In this document: in pieces, positions 1 through 9,103 of the stretch | Layout of the letters: each line of letters opens with the position of its first letter | Numbering within the stretch: position 1 is the first letter of the stretch | Source of the DNA: Desulfotalea sp. | GTDB taxonomy: Bacteria; Desulfobacterota; Desulfobulbia; Desulfobulbales; Desulfocapsaceae | Direction: 5' to 3' | Length of the DNA: 64,000 nucleotides | NCBI GenBank assembly: GCA_002733995.1 | Contig: NVXR01000009.1 | Span: forward strand, 1-64,000 | Translations under genes and position numbers: made by a program | Notes under the pieces: generated by a model | Seen by the model: the letters and a program-made list of their open reading frames with translations, nothing else | Told to the model about the DNA's origin: nothing | The model's database searches: none

Positions 1-799
1 CTAAGATGATAGCTTCCTCTATCTTTTCTATGAAAAGGGCCTGGTCGCTTCCTTCTTCTATATAGGTAAAGATTCCAGGTGTAGGGGGCTGGGTGAAGTT
101 AGCTTCTACCTCAGTTAACCTTTTACCAATGTCCTCTAAATCCTTTTTAGCCTTTTCTTGGAGTTGTTCAAGCTGGCTAAGCTGATCTTTCAGCTGCTCA
201 TCATTATCATTTTCAAACTTCTCGGATAATTGAGAGAGCATCTCCTTAATCTTCGTCTCTGCTACCTGTAGATCTTCAACAGTGCCAGAGAGATCTGCAA
301 TCTTTGTCTTGAGTGCGTTATTATCAGTTTCAAGTGATGTCATGTTGGTGTGCAGGTCAGTATTGTCCGACAACATACTATCAACGTTGGTTTGCAGTCG
401 GGAATTCTTTCCCTGTAGTTGAGCGAGTTCTTCTTTCATTGCTGCATATTCCTCTTCTGTTGCGCCAACGGCTACATTATTACAAGATGAACAACTAAGC
501 GCTAACAGGCATGCATCGAAGTTTTTTTTTAACCCTTGGTACATTTTGGTGGCTTCATCTTTGTCAAACATCGCGACGGCTGCGAGGAATATACCAATCA
601 GGATCGTTATTGAGAGAGCAATCGAAATTGACATCCCAATGGCAAATAAGATAGCATTGCCGATTCCGGCAAAGAAAGCTACCACACCCCCTCCAGTTGA
701 ACTTGTTCCTGATGACCCTATAACCAGTATCAGCACAACAACGGCGGCGACAAGTGCTGCTGATTGAAGGAGAGGGTTCTTGAAATTGTTGGTTTGCAT
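1..799 (-). CDS. Unrecognised membrane-anchored coiled-coil protein (3' end off the window)
   Basis: An open frame of about 266 codons runs on the minus strand from an ATG at 799 to the window edge without a stop. The ATG is preceded by a good AGGAG ribosome-binding site. The N-terminus has a hydrophobic stretch at about residues 12-28 and a longer one at about 36-68, so two or three membrane spans. A Cys cluster (CxxxxxxCxxC type) follows near residue 90. From about 100 onward the protein is charged and rich in Glu, Lys, Leu, Gln and Asn with heptad-like spacing, which suggests a long coiled coil facing one side of the membrane. I do not recognise the family. The frame, start and codon use look genuine; the function is unknown. 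Confidence 0.75.
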   Translation of the reverse strand, partial: MQTNNFKNPLLQSAALVAAVVVLILVIGSSGTSSTGGGVVAFFAGIGNAILFAIGMSISIALSITILIGIFLAAVAMFDKDEATKMYQGLKKNFDACLLALSCSSCNNVAVGATEEEYAAMKEELAQLQGKNSRLQTNVDSMLSDNTDLHTNMTSLETDNNALKTKIADLSGTVEDLQVAETKIKEMLSQLSEKFENDNDEQLKDQLSQLEQLQEKAKKDLEDIGKRLTEVEANFTQPPTPGIFTYIEEGSDQALFIEKIEEAIIL

Positions 800-1119
800 G
801 TTTATCTCCTGATCTATGGAAAACGTTTTAAATGGAATGTTACCTTAAAGACTAATATAATTTGCAATATCAAAATCATCATAACAGAATGAAATTGGAA
901 TACAATAAAATCAGGCTCCTAAGCCATCTTTCTTAAGAACATTGTGTTGTTTTCAGCTGATCGATTGATAATAGATTCGACTTTTTTCATTATTACCAAT
1001 TGGGAAAAACAACACTATTGGTTCAAAACATCGCTCTGTTTAGCACCATTTTCTTCGGTGTTATTGCAGATAAAGGGAGCGGTGTGCGGAGCATTAGCAT
1101 TTTTACTGAGTTGGCCTGT
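800..1119. other. Gap between the partial gene and the M48 protease
   Basis: No convincing gene is present. The part next to 799 is very A+T-rich and should carry the promoter of the minus-strand gene at 1-799, but I could not place -35 and -10 boxes with confidence. A weak 6-bp inverted repeat (ACCAAT at 995-1000, ATTGGT at 1017-1022) is the only structure seen. A plus-strand reading frame at 944-1171 runs into the 3' end of the protease gene and has no ribosome-binding site. Confidence 0.5.
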
Positions 1120-2358
1120 TTACTTCTTTACTGTCAGCAGTTGTTCGATTCTTTCAAGGAGTGGGGGATGACTATAGTGTAAAAAAACATGTACTGGATG
1201 GGGAGTGAGGTTGCTAAGGTTTGCCCGACTCAGCTTTTTAAGGCTTGTTATCAAATGTTTTGATTCCCCTGTGGTTGTAGCGGCGTATGCATCGGCCTGA
1301 AATTCATGTTTTCTTGAAAGGCTATTTATTCCAATGGATGTGAAGAGGCTTATCGGGCTATAGAGAAAGCCAAAGATTATGAGGCTAGCATATATACTAG
1401 TGTGCTCAAGTAAAAAGCCCTGTGAAATTTCAGGAAACTTTAAAAAGAGAGACAAGAGGAAGAACATAAAGCCTGTTTGCAGGGTCGAGATTAACATCAT
1501 TTTGACAATATGTTTTAATTTGTAATGGCCCATCTCATGGGCAAGGACCGAGACAATTTCATCTGCTGTGAGTTCTTCTACAATAGTATCGAAAAAAACA
1601 ATCTTCCTGAATTTACCAAATCCGGTGAAGAAAGCATTCAGTTTTGTGGATCGTTTTGAGCCATCCATTGTGAAGATACCACTCAGTTGAAATTTTTCCT
1701 TTGTACTGTATAGATTGATTTTATCCTTAAGTTCGCCAGGTTCTAGTGGGGTAAACTTATTGAAGAGCGGCATGATGAAAATAGGTGCTATGAATTGCAT
1801 AAGAACAGAAAAGGCTACAATTCCTACCCAGCAGTATACCCAGGCATAGGTTCCTGTAGTCTCAAAGAACCAGAATACCAGTGCGAGGAGAGGACCACCA
1901 AGAGCAATTGCGAGCAAGGAGCCTTTAATGATATCAAGGATGAATGTTTTAGCAGTTGTCTTGTTGAAGCCAAATCTTTCTTCTATGACAAAGGTTGAGT
2001 AGATGGAAAATGGCATACCAGTGATAAAAGAAAGAAGGCCCAGGCAGGCAGTAAAGATAAGGCCGGTTACAATAGCGTTGTAACCGAACTGGCGGGCGAG
2101 GGTGTCGAGCCAGTTAAATCCACCGAGTACAAGAAATATGACTGTGATCGATGTTGAAATACAGTTCTCAAAAATTCCAAATCGAGTTGTAGCCTTGGTA
2201 TAATCCTGTGACTTCCTGTATTCGTCCTTGTTGTATATGCCTTCAAATTCTTTAGGCAGCTCTGGAGTGAGGGCTCCCAGATTCAAATAGGAGACAAAGA
2301 GTTCAAGTGCTAAAGAAAATAAAATGATACCGAGAACGAGCGTAAGCCAAATATTCAT
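1120..2358 (-). CDS. M48 family (Ste24/CaaX-type) integral-membrane zinc metalloprotease
   Basis: This 412-residue protein has the Ste24 layout: N-terminal membrane segments, a central loop, the zinc-binding motif HEMGH at about residues 274-278, further membrane spans, and the third zinc ligand in HEFQADAYA near residue 352. Family members cleave peptides at or in the membrane, either as CaaX-type proteases or in membrane-protein quality control. In bacteria, which lack most prenylated CaaX proteins, quality control is the more likely role (inference). The gene lies on the nuo strand, only 36 bases behind the intrinsic terminator that follows nuoN. No clear ribosome-binding site precedes the ATG, so expression may depend on readthrough or on an unseen promoter inside nuoN. 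The length is typical of the family. Confidence 0.9.
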   Translation of the reverse strand: MNIWLTLVLGIILFSLALELFVSYLNLGALTPELPKEFEGIYNKDEYRKSQDYTKATTRFGIFENCISTSITVIFLVLGGFNWLDTLARQFGYNAIVTGLIFTACLGLLSFITGMPFSIYSTFVIEERFGFNKTTAKTFILDIIKGSLLAIALGGPLLALVFWFFETTGTYAWVYCWVGIVAFSVLMQFIAPIFIMPLFNKFTPLEPGELKDKINLYSTKEKFQLSGIFTMDGSKRSTKLNAFFTGFGKFRKIVFFDTIVEELTADEIVSVLAHEMGHYKLKHIVKMMLISTLQTGFMFFLLSLFLKFPEISQGFLLEHTSIYASLIIFGFLYSPISLFTSIGINSLSRKHEFQADAYAATTTGESKHLITSLKKLSRANLSNLTPHPVHVFLHYSHPPLLERIEQLLTVKK

Positions 2359-2394
2359 AGCAGGAAGATAGCGTGTGTTGAGTTAATAAAAAAG

Positions 2395-2429
2395 AAAGGC
2401 CCTGTGAAAAACATCTCCATAGGGCCTTT
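2395..2429 (-). terminator. Intrinsic terminator after nuoN
   Basis: The arms AAAGGCCCT (2395-2403) and AGGGCCTTT (2421-2429) form a 9-bp stem that extends inward by three more pairs, one of them a G-T wobble. On the minus strand the hairpin is followed by a T-rich run (CTTTTTT). It lies 23 bases past the nuoN stop and closes the nuo operon. Confidence 0.85.
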
Positions 2430-2451
2430 TAGCAATAATGAGGAAATAAAG

Positions 2452-3867
2452 CTACATAAGCAGTGTAACTGCTTTGCTGGCCATGGATATGAATGTCGAT
2501 GGGAATACACCCATCACAACAATGGCGATCATAAGAAAAATGGAGATAATTTTCGTCGCACCACCTATAGCAACGGCTTGTCTCTCTTCAGGGTCTGTAC
2601 AGAAGGTTATACGAATGATGGAGAGATAGTAGTAAATGGCAATTGCCGTGTTGAATGCTGCTAAAATAACAAGAAGATAATGTCCTTGATTGAAGGCCCC
2701 GAGGAGCAACATCAATTTACCGGTAAAGCCAACAAAGGGTGGAATGCCCGCAAGGCCAAAAAGACCAACAATCAGGGTCAGTGAAAGTATTGGAGCACGC
2801 TTATAGAGACCTGCTAAATCTTCAATAGCTACGTTTTTGCCATCTTCTGAGACGGTACAAATAACCAGAAAACATGCTAAATTCATCAGCAGATAGCCGG
2901 TAATGTAATAGATGGCTGTTGCATATCCAAGGGGGGTAAAGGTGAGAAGCCCAACCAGAATGAATCCCGCGTGGGAGATACTAGAGTAGCCAAGCAGTCG
3001 CTTGATATCTTTTTGTACGAGGGCTGAAAGGTTACCGTAGAACATGGATGCAAGGGCGCAAAACATGAGAACATTTACAATGGCCTGACCTTCACCACTT
3101 ATAAGGTTCACTATCCTTATAAGAACAGCGACCGCAGCAATCTTAGGTAGTGTTGCGATGAATGCGGTTGTTTCATTGGAAGCCCCTTCATACACATCCG
3201 GAACCCAGAAATGCAGAGGGAAGAGAGCCAGTTTATAAAAGAATCCTGCAAGTACAAGCATAACTGCGACTATTGCAGCTGGTTGTGTGTACATATCAGC
3301 CAGACGCTCTGCAATGAGAGGAAGCTGAGTTGTTCCTGTAAGGCCATAAATATAACTCATACCAAAGAGCATGAGTCCTGTGGCCATAACTCCAAAGAGA
3401 AGGTATTTAATACCGGCCTCTACCTGGTTACCTTTTTCCTCTGACGTCTTACGCATTGGTACCATGATGTAGACTGCAAAGGATGATAGCTCAAGTGAGA
3501 CAAATATTGCCATCATTTCAACGCTTGAAACCAGCATCATAAGACCAAGTACAGACATGAATAAGAACAGGTAGTACTCCGGTTGTGTTTTCTGCTTTAT
3601 GCCACTGTCTTTTGCACCAAAAATTAGTAGAGCAAGGGTTCCAAATGCTATAAGCACTTTGAATAGCTGGGAAAATAAATCGACCTTATAGGCTGAGTAA
3701 AAAAGGAATCCTTCACTTCTTAGGCAAAGTAGTGACGCGAAAAATGTGACCGCTGCTAGCGTAATTGCTACAGTTTTGACTCTGCCGTTGCTGGGTTGGC
3801 CTAAGCTGAGGAAGAAGAGTACCAGCCCTGCGCCTAAAAGAGTTAATTCAGGTAGAAATAGCATCAT
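2452..3867 (-). CDS. nuoN: NADH-quinone oxidoreductase subunit N (NuoN)
   Basis: This 471-residue, highly hydrophobic protein has about 14 membrane spans and belongs to the antiporter-like subunits of complex I. The block VQKDIKRLLGYSSISHAGF at about residues 285-303 and the following YLLMNLACF region are characteristic of NuoN, as is its place as the last gene of the operon. It forms one proton channel of the membrane arm and transmits conformational coupling from the quinone site. An AAAGGT ribosome-binding site precedes the ATG. About 150 noncoding bases with a small hairpin (3910-3927) separate it from nuoM, which is unusual in this otherwise compact operon. Confidence 0.95.
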   Translation of the reverse strand: MMLFLPELTLLGAGLVLFFLSLGQPSNGRVKTVAITLAAVTFFASLLCLRSEGFLFYSAYKVDLFSQLFKVLIAFGTLALLIFGAKDSGIKQKTQPEYYLFLFMSVLGLMMLVSSVEMMAIFVSLELSSFAVYIMVPMRKTSEEKGNQVEAGIKYLLFGVMATGLMLFGMSYIYGLTGTTQLPLIAERLADMYTQPAAIVAVMLVLAGFFYKLALFPLHFWVPDVYEGASNETTAFIATLPKIAAVAVLIRIVNLISGEGQAIVNVLMFCALASMFYGNLSALVQKDIKRLLGYSSISHAGFILVGLLTFTPLGYATAIYYITGYLLMNLACFLVICTVSEDGKNVAIEDLAGLYKRAPILSLTLIVGLFGLAGIPPFVGFTGKLMLLLGAFNQGHYLLVILAAFNTAIAIYYYLSIIRITFCTDPEERQAVAIGGATKIISIFLMIAIVVMGVFPSTFISMASKAVTLLM

Positions 3868-4019
3868 GTTACCTTTAGGAGTTCTTGTTTATGAAGTGTC
3901 TTGCTCCTGATCACCTGTCTCGGTGATAAGTATCTGGAGTTCGTTATGAGTTTTAAAAATATATCATATAACCAAGACACTGTTCCTGGCTTATTTCGTA
4001 ATCTGGAGCGGTTGGAGGT

Positions 4020-5561
4020 CTATTGCAATATTGCCCCCGTAGCCGCCACGGCTTTGATTTGGTGTATATCAAAATGTTGCAAAAGGTCTGCTACACTCGT
4101 ATGGATGAGGTTCAAAAATGGTTGTGGGCCCAAGCCTATCCAAAATACAAAAAATAGAAATGGAGCGAGGGTTATAATTTCTCTTGTATTGATATCTGTG
4201 AGCCATGATTGATCGGGATTGTTCGCCCCCCCCCATATGATTTTTTGTAGCATGCGCAACATGTATGCAGCGGCAAGAACAGCACCGGGGATGGCTGCAA
4301 GAGCCAGATATGGAAATTGATTTTGAGAGATTGATAGCTCAAAGGCCCCAGCCAGAATCATAAATTCTCCGACGAAACTGTTGGTGCCGGGAAAGCCAAA
4401 GGATGACAGGGAGAAAAAGGCGAGAAAGGTAATATAGACAGGCATATATTTTCCTATTCCAGCAGCGGAGTCTAATTCTCTACTGTGGGTTCTCTCGTAT
4501 ATCATGCCAACGCAGAGAAACAGTGCTCCAGTCGTTATACCGTGATTAATCATCTGTAAAATTGCACCTTCAACACCGTCTACGTTGAGGACAAATATTC
4601 CAAGGGTGACAAAACCCATATGGCCCACGGATGAGTAAGCGATGAGTTTTTTCATGTCGGATTGAGCAAGAGCTGTAAGACCCCCATAGATAATACCTGC
4701 TATGGATAACCAGAGTACATATGGTCCCAATACTACGGTGGCCTCTGGTGTTATGGGCAGTGCAAAACGAAGAAATCCGTAGGTGCCCATTTTCAGAAGG
4801 ACGCTTGCAAGGATGACAGATCCAGCGGTGGGTGCTTCCACGTGAGCTGCTGGCAACCATGTATGAAATGGAAACATGGGAACCTTAATGGCAAAGGCCA
4901 GAAAGAATGCCACAAAGAGGTATATCTGTGAGGTAAGTGAGTAGTCCTGCCACATCATGTCCGGGATGAAAAAGCTGTGGTCGTTAACCGTATAGAGCCA
5001 AATTATACCAACCAGCAGCAGGATTGAGCCCGAAAGTGTATAGAGGAAGAATTTAATGGAGGCATAGATTTTTCGAGGACCACCCCAGATACCGATGAGC
5101 ATGTACATGGGGATGAGCATGGCCTCCCAAAGGACATAAAAAAGGACAAAGTCAAGCGCTACAAAGACACCGATCATAGCTGTTTCCATGATGAGTAAAC
5201 AGATCATAAACGCTTGGATGCGGGTTTTGATATAGGACCAAGATGCCAGTACGCAAAATGGCATAATAAAGGTAGTAAGCAGCACAAGAAGGATTGAAAT
5301 GCCGTCTATACCTAAGGTGTAATTGATATTAAAGGCTTCTATCCAGCTCCTATGTTCAACAAATTGAAACTTTGAAGTTGATGTATCAAAACCAAAAAGT
5401 AAACGAATTGAAAGTAAGCCGACCAGCGATGTCGTAATCAGTGCAATGTTGCGGCACATGGCTTCGTTTTTTATACATAAAAGTACGAAGGCACCAATGA
5501 GCGGGAGGAATATCAGCGCACTCAAAATGGGGAAGCCGGAATTCATTAGTAGTTGATCCAT
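4020..5561 (-). CDS. nuoM: NADH-quinone oxidoreductase subunit M (NuoM)
   Basis: This 513-residue polytopic antiporter-like subunit of complex I carries the proton-channel glutamate in the VLWEAMLIPMYMLIGIWGG block (about residues 140-160) and the conserved lysine region around FHTWLPAAHVEAPTAGSV, both diagnostic of NuoM. It lies between the NuoL-position subunit and nuoN in canonical order. Codons for Ile-Ile-Trp-Gly-Gly-Ala near the C-terminus contain a run of nine G on the coding strand (4226-4234), a potential slippage site. The reading frame is intact here. Confidence 0.96.
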   Translation of the reverse strand: MDQLLMNSGFPILSALIFLPLIGAFVLLCIKNEAMCRNIALITTSLVGLLSIRLLFGFDTSTSKFQFVEHRSWIEAFNINYTLGIDGISILLVLLTTFIMPFCVLASWSYIKTRIQAFMICLLIMETAMIGVFVALDFVLFYVLWEAMLIPMYMLIGIWGGPRKIYASIKFFLYTLSGSILLLVGIIWLYTVNDHSFFIPDMMWQDYSLTSQIYLFVAFFLAFAIKVPMFPFHTWLPAAHVEAPTAGSVILASVLLKMGTYGFLRFALPITPEATVVLGPYVLWLSIAGIIYGGLTALAQSDMKKLIAYSSVGHMGFVTLGIFVLNVDGVEGAILQMINHGITTGALFLCVGMIYERTHSRELDSAAGIGKYMPVYITFLAFFSLSSFGFPGTNSFVGEFMILAGAFELSISQNQFPYLALAAIPGAVLAAAYMLRMLQKIIWGGANNPDQSWLTDINTREIITLAPFLFFVFWIGLGPQPFLNLIHTSVADLLQHFDIHQIKAVAATGAILQ

Positions 5562-5588
5562 TACCAGTAGTCCTTAAGTTCAAAAAGA

Positions 5589-7382
5589 TTATAACCAGAC
5601 AAAGGAAATTAAAAGAATGGCCGCAAAGGTGATAGATATATATATAGTCTGTTGAATCTGTCCCCTCTGCATTACCACGGTTACTCTTTTGCCGAGGGCT
5701 CGAACGCAACGGGCGCTCCCGTCGACTACGCCGTCAATTCCGTGCCAATCAAACCAAGACCAGAATTTAGCTGTTGTCATGAGTGGGGTGAGGCCTATGA
5801 CCCGGTATGCCTTACCCAGCATAGTATCTATCCATTGAATTGGATTTTTGGCGAGCCAGAGAAAACCACGACCTCCTAGGCGGTAAAACCAATCTAGATC
5901 GAGACTGATTGTCGCTTTTGCCCCTATTTTACCTTTTAAGAAGAAGAATGTTATGCCGGTGAAAACCAGAATTTGGAAGGTTTCACTCAAATGGTAACTG
6001 CCATATGGATGATAGCTTACCTCTGGGTACGGCAGCATGTTGTAGAGGAATGGTAGATAAATTCCGACCAATAAACAGAGGAATGCTGCTGCCCCCATGG
6101 CCATGTGCATATTCCATGGTGGGTCGCAGGCCTTTTCAAGCGTCTCTTCGCTACATCTAGACTCGCCAAAGAAGATGAGGTATGGCAAGCGCAGGCCAGC
6201 AACAAGGAAGGTGCCTGCAGAAACAACTGTCAGCAGAAACCCAACCCATAATAAATGTGACTCAAAACTTGCACTAATTATCATGGATTTTGAAACAAAC
6301 CCAGAAAAGAAGGGAAACGCTGATACCGAAACTCCGCCAATTATCATGAAAAATAGTGTGTTTGGCATCTTAGCGTAGAGGCCGCCAAGTTCTGTAAACT
6401 TTGTTTTACCCGTGGCATGAACAACGGCTCCCGCCGCCATAAAGAGTAGACTCTTATATAATATATGGGCAAAGGCGTGGGCGCAGGTACCGTTGATCGC
6501 AAGGGCTGTACCAATTCCAACTCCGCAGACCATATAACCAACCTGACTTACAATCTCCCAGGCGAGGAGGCGGCGTATATCATTTTCGCGGAGGGCGTAA
6601 ATAATACCGTAAATCGCCATAACAACACCAAGAATTATAAGAATGTCAAATCCAGCAAAGGCGCGGGCCAGGGTATAGATTGCAGTCTTAGTGGTAAAGG
6701 CACACATGAAGACTGCTCCGGTAATCGTTGCCTTGCTGTATGCATCCGGTAACCATGAATGCAGGGGCGGCACCGCTGCATTGAGCATGAGGCCAGCCAA
6801 AATCAGCCAGGTGTAGAGATGGGTGTTTTGCTCGTCGAGTTGAACAAATGCGAGGTCTCCAACGGCCTGGTAGCGCAGAACAAATCCAAGTAAAAGAATG
6901 ACCCCGCCAAAGGTGTGTACCAGCAGATACCTGTAACCTGCTGCGAGAGCACCTTTTTCTGAATTGAACCAGATGAGAAAGGTGGAGGCGAATGCCATCA
7001 TCTCCCAGAAGAGAAAGAGGACAAGATAGTCACCACAGTAGATGGCACCGAGACTACCAGCAACATAGAACCAAGCGGCGATATGCTGCCAGTTGTCTTT
7101 TACATGCAGGCCATAAATTGTTCCGATGACGGCCATGAGAGCCATGATGAAGCCAAAAATGATGGAGAGGCTGTCGACCCTGCCAAAGGTGAGTGTCCAG
7201 TCGCCGCCCATGAAACTAATGACCCCGTGGATACCAGGATTCATATTGATAAAGACCACGGCAAGTAGCGTCATTAAGGGAACCATCGTAAGGTACAATT
7301 TACGAAACGGTTCTCGGATAAAAGGCAGTATCAGGGCCCCTATAATCAAGATGAGAGATGGATGGATAAAACTAGTTGTCAT
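5589..7382 (-). CDS. Antiporter-like complex I subunit in the NuoL position (NuoL/MrpA-like)
   Basis: This 597-residue polytopic protein belongs to the proton-translocating antiporter family. It has the channel Glu in FLFWEMMAFASTF (about residue 127) and the Lys-containing segment after LPDAYSKATITG. The C-terminal 150 residues form an extension with an amphipathic stretch and a last hydrophobic helix. This recalls the lateral helix of NuoL, and the length is close to NuoL. Sequence blocks also resemble Mrp antiporter subunits, so I leave the symbol blank. Its start overlaps the end of the preceding 84-residue gene by 11 bases, and it precedes nuoM, so it is part of the nuo operon and probably the distal pump of the complex. 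Confidence 0.85.
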   Translation of the reverse strand: MTTSFIHPSLILIIGALILPFIREPFRKLYLTMVPLMTLLAVVFINMNPGIHGVISFMGGDWTLTFGRVDSLSIIFGFIMALMAVIGTIYGLHVKDNWQHIAAWFYVAGSLGAIYCGDYLVLFLFWEMMAFASTFLIWFNSEKGALAAGYRYLLVHTFGGVILLLGFVLRYQAVGDLAFVQLDEQNTHLYTWLILAGLMLNAAVPPLHSWLPDAYSKATITGAVFMCAFTTKTAIYTLARAFAGFDILIILGVVMAIYGIIYALRENDIRRLLAWEIVSQVGYMVCGVGIGTALAINGTCAHAFAHILYKSLLFMAAGAVVHATGKTKFTELGGLYAKMPNTLFFMIIGGVSVSAFPFFSGFVSKSMIISASFESHLLWVGFLLTVVSAGTFLVAGLRLPYLIFFGESRCSEETLEKACDPPWNMHMAMGAAAFLCLLVGIYLPFLYNMLPYPEVSYHPYGSYHLSETFQILVFTGITFFFLKGKIGAKATISLDLDWFYRLGGRGFLWLAKNPIQWIDTMLGKAYRVIGLTPLMTTAKFWSWFDWHGIDGVVDGSARCVRALGKRVTVVMQRGQIQQTIYISITFAAILLISFVWL

Positions 7383-7626
7383 AATAGTCCTCCCTGGTCT
7401 CTATCCCGCTTTTACCAAGCCATAATGAGAAAAAGATAAGAACCACGCAGGAGATGAGAGTGAATATTGACCAGAATCCTGGAATATATACCTCCATCCA
7501 AGTGTGCGCGTGGTGGGTATCCACTCCGACAAAAGACCAAACCAACATGATCGCTATTGCAATAATGCAATAGACTCTCACTGTTTGCTGGTGCTTTTTG
7601 AGGAAATCGATGAGATCTACAATCAT
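7372..7626 (-). CDS. Small two-span membrane protein inside the nuo operon
   Basis: This 84-residue protein begins at the ATG at 7626, which overlaps the stop codon of the preceding antiporter-like gene in an ATGA arrangement. A longer upstream extension in the same frame would lie inside that gene and is not credible. Two hydrophobic segments (about residues 19-37 and 46-70) are joined by a His-rich turn. The C-terminus is acidic and ends in Asp-Tyr-Tyr-Asp-Asn. The 3' end overlaps the next gene by 11 bases, so translation of all three genes is probably coupled. I do not recognise a family. Its position suggests an accessory subunit of the membrane arm (inference). Confidence 0.8.
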   Translation of the reverse strand: MIVDLIDFLKKHQQTVRVYCIIAIAIMLVWSFVGVDTHHAHTWMEVYIPGFWSIFTLISCVVLIFFSLWLGKSGIETREDYYDN

Positions 7627-9086
7627 CCTGTCACCGCCTTTACAAATTGCAACATGAAGTTGGGGAAAATTCCAAGCAGTACCGTAATTGTGCATGCGAT
7701 CAAGATAGGAATAAGCATGGCTAGAGGAGCTTCTTTTATTCCGGTATCGGTTTCTCCTGCTGGGCGTTTACCAAAAAAAGCCTTATATGTTATCGGCGCG
7801 AAATAAGCCGCATTAAGCATGGTGCTGGCAATGAGTATGAGTAAGATTCCCAGTTGATGGGCCTCAACCGAGCCAATAAGTAGATTCCACTTGGTGATGA
7901 AACCTCCAACCGGTGGCGCTCCAATCATAGATAAAGAGGCGATAGCAAAGGCTCCGAAGGTAAAAGGCATTGCTTTTCCAAGGCCTTCCATCTCAGAGAT
8001 ATGTTTTTTACGGGTAACGACATAAATAGCACCTGCACAGAAAAACAGGGTGATCTTTGCAAAGGCGTGGTTGACGATATGAATCAAGCCACCCTGGATG
8101 CCGGGATCTGTCAGCAGAGCCACTCCCATTATAATATAGGAGAGTTGGCTTATGGTCGAATAAGCAAGCCGTGCTTTAAGGTTATCTTTAGAAAGGGCGA
8201 TGATGGAAGCGACGAGCACTGTAATGCCGACAAAGTATGCGGTTGGGATGCCCAGGTTGAGGGCATGCATTGTGTCTGTACCAAAGGTATAGAGCATGAC
8301 CCGGGTGGTGCAGAAAACACCAACTTTCACCACGGCAACGGCGTGGAGTAGTGCGGATACCGGTGTCGGGGCCACCATGGCACCGGGGAGCCAGTGATGA
8401 AATGGCATGACACCGTTTTTGGCAAAGCCAAAGAGACAAAAAACGTAGAGCATGGTGACCAGAACACTATTCACCCCGGCGGGAAATATTCCTGTACTTA
8501 TATTGGAGGCAAAATCAAGGGTTCCGGTGAGTACATAAATGAGAATCATGGCCGGAAGTAAAAATGCCTTTGCTGTGGTTGTTAGATAGACAATGTACTT
8601 TCGGGCACCATTGTATCCCTCCTCATCCTGGTGGTGGGCAACAAGTGGGTAGGTACAGATTGAGACAATCTCATAAAAGAGATACATGGTAAACAGGTTA
8701 TCAGAAAAGGCGACGCCAATAGATCCAAAAATTGCCAAGGCAAAGCAGGCATTAAATCTTGTCTGGGCATGTTCCTGCAAGCTTCGCATATAGCCCATGG
8801 AGTAGAAGACTGCTATGGTCCAAAGCGACGAGGCAACGATGGCAAAAATCATCGACATTGCATCTGCTCTGAGAGTGACGGTGACCCCTGGTAAAATGGT
8901 GAACATATGAAAAACAAGTGTTTTTCCTGCCAGTACTTGGGGCACCATTGAGCCGACAACACATAATAATAAGAGAGAAGCAACGCAGGAAATACCTTCC
9001 CTTAGATTCTCGTTGTCACCTTTGTACATGACCCCAAGAGTTCCAAAAAGAGGAATGAGGAGGGCAATGAGTAATTTATAATCCAT
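7623..9086 (-). CDS. Extra antiporter-like complex I subunit (MrpD/NuoM-like)
   Basis: This 487-residue polytopic protein of the Mrp/NuoL-M-N antiporter superfamily carries the channel glutamate in TMYLFYEIVSICTYPLVAHH (about residue 138) and the block FHHWLPGAMVAPTPVSALLHA with following lysines, which looks most like MrpD-type antiporters. It sits between nuoK and the NuoL-position gene. With the 597-residue subunit, NuoM and NuoN it makes four antiporter-like subunits in one operon, one more than canonical complex I. An extra pumping unit or a sodium/proton module is possible (inference). Confidence 0.88.
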   Translation of the reverse strand: MDYKLLIALLIPLFGTLGVMYKGDNENLREGISCVASLLLLCVVGSMVPQVLAGKTLVFHMFTILPGVTVTLRADAMSMIFAIVASSLWTIAVFYSMGYMRSLQEHAQTRFNACFALAIFGSIGVAFSDNLFTMYLFYEIVSICTYPLVAHHQDEEGYNGARKYIVYLTTTAKAFLLPAMILIYVLTGTLDFASNISTGIFPAGVNSVLVTMLYVFCLFGFAKNGVMPFHHWLPGAMVAPTPVSALLHAVAVVKVGVFCTTRVMLYTFGTDTMHALNLGIPTAYFVGITVLVASIIALSKDNLKARLAYSTISQLSYIIMGVALLTDPGIQGGLIHIVNHAFAKITLFFCAGAIYVVTRKKHISEMEGLGKAMPFTFGAFAIASLSMIGAPPVGGFITKWNLLIGSVEAHQLGILLILIASTMLNAAYFAPITYKAFFGKRPAGETDTGIKEAPLAMLIPILIACTITVLLGIFPNFMLQFVKAVTG

Positions 9087-9103
9087 TCCAGAAGGCTCCT
9101 TGG

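Noticed and set aside
944..1171. 75-codon plus-strand frame with hydrophobic end
   Set aside because: It lacks a ribosome-binding site and its 3' end lies inside the protease gene on the other strand.
2404..2664. Cys-rich plus-strand frame opposite nuoN
   Set aside because: It lies opposite nuoN, which is unambiguous, and begins inside the nuo terminator.
7627..7695. N-terminal extension of the small nuo membrane protein
   Set aside because: The extension lies inside the preceding antiporter gene; the ATGA overlap at 7626 is the better start.
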